This document shows, piece after piece, positions 59,162 to 64,000 of a DNA stretch of 64,000 bases. The translations under genes and the position numbers were made by a program. Within the stretch, counting starts at the first letter, position 1. Every line of letters starts with the position of its first letter. The DNA is from Patiria miniata (Eukaryota; Echinodermata; Asteroidea; Valvatida; Asterinidae). Below the pieces are notes generated by a model that was given only the letters and a program-made list of their open reading frames with translations, made no database searches and had not been told where the DNA came from. The stretch spans positions 18,356,898 through 18,420,897 of the forward strand of contig NW_024037076.1 of the NCBI RefSeq assembly GCF_015706575.1, read 5' to 3'.

Positions 59162-61230
59162 GGGTCCTTATTCACAAAGCACCCGTAAATGTTTGCGTTG
59201 TGGGGACCCGTAAGTGGATGTTAAGGGCACGTAAGACTTGCGTTAAGTGGTATTCACGAAGCACCCTTAGAGTTCCCTTAGCGGACCCGCATGTTGCGGG
59301 CACCCGCAACTAATTGGTTGAACATTAAAAAAAACATGCCAAGACATTTTATCCCATTTTAGAGAACTTGCTCGTTGTAAAAATGACAGGCAGATTCGAT
59401 TAAAGTTAACTTGTCTTTGTTTTCTTAGCAAACAATCAACACCAATCAAGCATGTCTTTAAGAGCATGTTCTTCCACTCATTTAAAGAAATAAATGAATC
59501 ACTAAAATTTACCAATGCTTTCAGAAGTTATGCATGTGTTACAAACGTAGCCCATTTTTAATAGCTGTCCTTGAATGTCATTGGAAGCTATTGAGTTAAT
59601 AGTGAGAATCATATTACAGACAAACTTTAAAATGCCAACAAGACTTTAAAGGAAACATGCAGTGGAAATTCAGCCCATCTTGTTCCCTTACACATTATTA
59701 TGTGTCGCAACAATACATACAGGATCGTAATACTTGTTTTCGTTGGAAGTGACAAGAGAGTGGTAGTTTTTCAATTGGTAGCAAATCCTTTCATCAAAAC
59801 AATCGATGTAATGGGCGCTATTTTGCTTTTGACGCACAAGGAACTCCTTGTCAAAAGTGCATATGAACAGTACAAACATAACTCCTTCAAAGTTACCCAC
59901 AAAAAAAGCTTCGAAAAAAAAACTAGTGGCGACTGCTAGTGTCCAAACAAGCTGTTTAACATGATAAACAAGTAAAAAGTGGAACTTACTGCAAGAAAAT
60001 AGAAACAAGTGTGATATATATTTGTACTCAAAGCTGTAGAGACACTTCTGTTCTGCTTTGAATGACATCACGCTTTGGCTCATGAATATGGAAAGTTTCA
60101 ATAGCATAAAAATTGAAATGTTGAAATTTCTCCCTTGTAGTAACAAAAGAAGATTGAAAGTCATAGTTACATGGCAAGAAAGCTGTTTTAAATCTATTTA
60201 AGTCATACAAATCCTTTTGCAGGTTCCCTTTAATAATTGAACTCAAGACAGAAACCACTGTCAGAATGTGTGCTTTCAATATATAAGAAACAAGTTAGCT
60301 CTATTTTTTTTAAATATTGATAGTGATTTTTGTATCCTTTCCCATGCTCTTGTTCATTCAGTGGAGGTGGGAAAATCCACGTTTCATTGTACTCAATGGG
60401 TGTTCAGTTTGCATCACGTGATGAGTGGTAAACAAGTTTGTGATCGTTTTATTGAAATAGACATAACTTCGGATTAGACTGTGCAATTTAGGTGAAATGT
60501 TCACACTTAAAATCCCATAAGATGTACTTCGTCCCATAAAAAACAAAGGGCGGCAGTCGCTTCCCAAAAGTGGAGGACATACCTATTACGGCATGGAGCG
60601 GGCCCCGTAATTTTTTGGATTCTAGATGCTTAATCTGTGGTGCGATCCGAGGCAATTTCTGAGCACTCAAACCACTTTTGTGAGCAAAAGATCATCTTAT
60701 AACATCATTTTTTGAGTTTGGAGTCATTGAATCAGCTTCTATAGAATCATTATGTAGGCTACAATTTTTATTCGGGGATAGAAAAGGTGTGTGTGGGGGG
60801 GGGGGGGGGCAAGGATATGATATCCGCCACTTAAAAAAAAAAAGTGGGGGGAGGACTTGTCCCCCACCGATTGACGCCCATGAAAATGGAACGCGCCAAA
60901 TATTTTGAACACATTTTTCAAATTCGGTCACTTTCTTTTTTAACTCATCCTATAGTTGGTTCAACCGGTCACGGAAGATGAACCGGCACGTCAAATCAGT
61001 TCGTAGATCCAAAATACATGCCAAGAGTGCCGCCATTGTGACAATCGAGATGATCCACGCAAGTTGTGGTGTGCTTGCGGGACGTCTGGAGGTCCCGCAA
61101 ATTTACGGGTGGTTTACGGGCACACACAGATTTAAGGGGGCTTCGTGAATAACCCGCAAGTGCTTAAGTGAGGGTTGCGGGGAAGTTGCGCGCCCGCAAG
61201 CATTTACGGGTGCTTTGTGAATAAGGACCC
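59162..61230. mobile_element. 2.07-kb inverted-repeat DNA element, possibly Harbinger-like
   Basis: GGGTCCTTATTCACAAAGCA at the left is exactly inverted at 61230, and the match continues through CCCGTAAATG. The inner flanks on both sides repeat GCACCCGTAA, TTCACGAAGC and GCGGGCACCCGCAA words. The interior is AT-rich, with a 158-codon minus-strand open frame (59688-60164) and smaller ones, none of which I recognise as a transposase. A hAT-like fragment lies inside near 60601-60882. The termini recall Harbinger MITEs, but no 3-bp target duplication is visible. Confidence 0.7.
60601..60882 (+). mobile_element. hAT-like MITE fragment nested in the 2-kb element
   Basis: The stretch from GCGGGCCCCGTAATTTTTTG through GGTGCGATCCGAGGCAATTT matches the core of the elements at 31850-32149 and 42393-43256. 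A poly-G run at about 60797 and the right end CGATTGACGCCCATG follow. The matching left terminus is missing. Confidence 0.6.
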
Positions 61231-64000
61231 TGACCCCCAAAAAAATGACCCGAGTGCCCTTGATTTTCTGCTTCGTTGCAAATTGGAACAGAATTAACAA
61301 AATTAAAATAATAAGCCTAATATCCACCTTTGGTGATTTTGTTTTCAGTGTCAGATTCTGTTGGGTACTTGTAAATAACACCAAGTTGGACTCTGTTGGA
61401 TCCAGCAAGAAACAGAAAAATAAGGCACAGTTAGATTCTGTTGGATTGAGCATGCCAGTCATTATATATGTTCAGGTACCCAACAACTTGACAGGCTGGA
61501 TTATGTTGAACTGTGTTGGGTCCTAGCTCTGTTGTTGGATTGAGCAGGGTAGTCCTGGGGAACTACATGTACATGTACCAGGGGGGGTAGGGTTTTTTAT
61601 CCTTGTGTGTGGAAGTCTCGTTTTGTTACCACTGTAAGGGGGTACTTGTGCATGCGGCGCATTTGCAATTTGATCACTACAAACTTCTCCATTGATCCCT
61701 CAACAGATTGCTTCCCGACCGGAAATGTGCAGTGAAGGAATAGGCACTTGTACATTTGCTGCATTGTGGGATAGCTCGGAGTGTGTTAGTTTTGTTAACT
61801 GAGGATACCATATGCCTTGACTGACATTGCTAGATATGGTGGGTCAGTGTGTCATGGGGGTTCTGGCAGTTGGCGACCAGCCTACTATGGGAGAGGAAGT
61901 GCGCATGGAATTTTTGACTGTTTGTGACAGTTCTATCAGTAGGAGTGTTTGGGAATTAATGCATCAAACATACCAAATGTATTTTAAATGGGTAACATTT
62001 TGATCTTTTTGGATTTGCATTGTAGATTGTAAAACACAAGTGTTAGGACCACCATGCACTGAGCACATAGCGTAATCTGGGGTCTTGTTAAAATCAAACA
62101 ACCATGTGCATGATTATGAACATGTATTTTGTACCTTTGTACTGTGTAAAGTTCTTTGTCATTAATAAATCCTTGTGGAAAAAGTTAAGGATCATTGAAA
62201 TGACATCGCTGTTTGCTAGTTTGCCTTTTTAGTCATTGTTTGCTTTAGTTAAGTACAAACTCCATTAGGGTCCCTTGAAGCAGGTGAGTTTGAACTTAAA
62301 CCACACACAGCGCAGATAAGAGATAACACCTTCATAATTGCTGCTGGCCCATAATGATTACCGGTCTGGTTCCCTGAGGCAGCATGGTTAACACTTCTCA
62401 ATGTGTCAACGTGTAGGCACCAGTTTGTTTTGTGTTCAGTACAATGTACATTAACTACAGCACTGAGCTCCATGGTCAAATATTGTATTTTATTATTACA
62501 TGTATGAGGGTTATCAGAGGGTTATGAAAAACTTACACATGTACTTTGTCCCAAATATTTTCAAATAATGCAGTTCAAGTCACTGCTTTGTTGTCCCCTC
62601 CAATGCAAACATGCATTCTGTGCCAAGTTGTCTTTTCAGTCAAAATCAATCAAGTGACTTTTCAACATTTCAGGGCTCCCACCTACATGTACTGTACATA
62701 CAAGCAGGATTGACTGGCTTTGACTGTTTATGTAATTTGATACAGCTGTGCTTTGACTGTAGGTGATTGCTAAGACAGCTTGTGTCACCAGTTCCTGCTT
62801 TATGACTGAATTTGACTAGTCAGAGTGCTTGCTTGAAATATGATCTGACTGTAGTTGCTCACATACAGTGTATGTATATTTTGTACATGCACCCGTGAAT
62901 TTACACAAGACATTTCTTTATCACAGTTTGCCCCAAATTGCACACGTTTAGATCCGTGTTGGTCCCTGGAGCTTTGAAGATTCTTTTGATAAGCCTCTGG
63001 ATTGCATGGAAAATTCCAGTAAATTCCAGTTATGATTTGACTGCCAAAACTCTTACTGTACATTGATGATCAGACTTAGGCATAGAGCTATAATCACATG
63101 CAACAGATCATGTACGCCCGTATAGGCGGCAGGTACATGAAGGTGCATGCATCTCCCAGGAGAATTGTGATTAACACTATGTACACGAATGTACATGTAC
63201 ATGTATGGAAGAACCATTATAGCTTGCTGGTTAATAAGTCTTTGGAATGAGAGATGTGTGTACCATGTGTGGAGACATACATGAGATGATGAGACTGGCA
63301 CACATCAATAACATGGAGTATGGATACATGAAAGATGTTGATAAAGGTCATGCTCAGCCTTGCAAGTGAATAGCGAAACTAAATGTATGCATCACAAGCC
63401 AAGATGCCACTTGGCTGAAATGTCACAAGCATTAACCTTTTCAATTTAAACGGCACATTAAGCATTTCGCTTTGTCCCATTTTGACCATGTTTTACCCGC
63501 CTCAGTTTTCTAGATGCTCCCCAGAAATCATCCCATGTAACTACCTCCAGACAAGGTTGTACAAACTAAAATAACATGTTTCATGAATGACCCCCCCCCC
63601 CCCACCCGCCCTCCATTGGGACAGCCCTGCCCTATCTGCTACCATTTTCTGGGAAGTAAGATTTAGGATGTACCTGTTCAATGGTGCAAAAGTGTAATTA
63701 AATCATGTAGGAGTGTACCGTAACCCTCCTATTGTCCAGGTATATGTGATGCATCACAGACACATCACAAGGACATCGCAAGGACATTACAAGTCCTGTC
63801 AAAAGTAAATTGTAAATTAGGAGTCAGTGCACAAGTCCAGTTACAAATAACAGGAAATGAACACTTCTAACATGTCTAAGGCCAAAAAAAATAATAGTTC
63901 TGCTTCCGGTTTCCCTACCTGCCCTATTCAGACAGCCCCTACCCTAATTTTTTTATGGGAAAAATGAGAAAAAACACCCAAAACCATCAATTTCTACCTT

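Larger units (their letters stand above)
46754..64000 (+). other. Probable first intron of ceramide synthase-like gene, or flank
   Basis: No exon continuing the frame was found in 17 kb. The tract is filled with repeats: telomere-like-ended TTAA elements (47618, 48903, about 50433, 50626, 52965), a long-TIR element (49933-50416), two palindromic MITEs (51063, 58480), a 2.07-kb inverted-repeat element (59162-61230), poly-G runs (54808, 54951, 58206) and ACATGTAC-rich DNA (55500-57300). Stretches at 51571-52964, 53353-55500 and 61231-64000 hold nothing I can name except TACATGTA words and a CACAAGTCC-rich fragment near 63740. Confidence 0.5.

Noticed and set aside
1-64000. CRISPR arrays, operons, bacterial promoters or ribosomal RNA genes
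   Set aside because: The DNA is clearly from an animal nucleus with spliced genes; no regularly spaced direct repeats of CRISPR type and no rRNA-like stretches were seen.
1-64000. LTR elements or other virus-like copies
   Set aside because: No paired long direct repeats, integrase, protease, capsid or envelope-like frames were recognised; the only reverse transcriptase is of the LINE type.

Overview
The window is AT-rich animal nuclear DNA: split genes with GT-AG introns, many short inverted-repeat transposons, a tRNA-derived SINE, a decayed LINE and many poly-G/poly-C runs. An RBPMS/couch potato/mec-8 family gene with two RRM domains, an abundance of ACATGTACATGT words and AGAGGGCGCTA words suggest a marine invertebrate deuterostome, perhaps an echinoderm or hemichordate. 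The lineage call is inference and weak.

Region 1 (1-7719) has no exon I can support and holds two TTAA-type MITEs. Region 2 (7720-35381) is a plus-strand RBPMS-family gene. I rebuilt nine internal coding exons whose splice phases all agree, plus two alternative terminal exons (33097-33219 and 35319-35381). The assembled part encodes RRM1, the conserved linker known from vertebrate RBPMS, and a second RRM that vertebrate RBPMS lacks but nematode MEC-8 has. The 5' exon with the start codon is not identified. A long AT-rich tract to an AATAAA at 40269 looks like its 3' UTR. Region 3 (about 40.9-46.4 kb) is an intergenic transposon graveyard: a minus-strand LINE split by a hAT-like MITE, then another poly-G MITE. 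Region 4 starts at 46529 with a plausible first coding exon of a ceramide synthase 1-like gene on the plus strand. Everything after 46753 to the window end appears to be its first intron or flanking DNA, full of repeats.

The most unusual content is in the repeats. At least seven elements end in TTAACCCTAACC-like termini, so their ends imitate telomere repeats. Three TTAA elements are joined end to end, sharing single TTAA sites, from about 50433 to 51570. A second TTAA family carries a central 34-38 bp perfect palindrome whose arms differ between its three copies yet remain exactly self-complementary in each.
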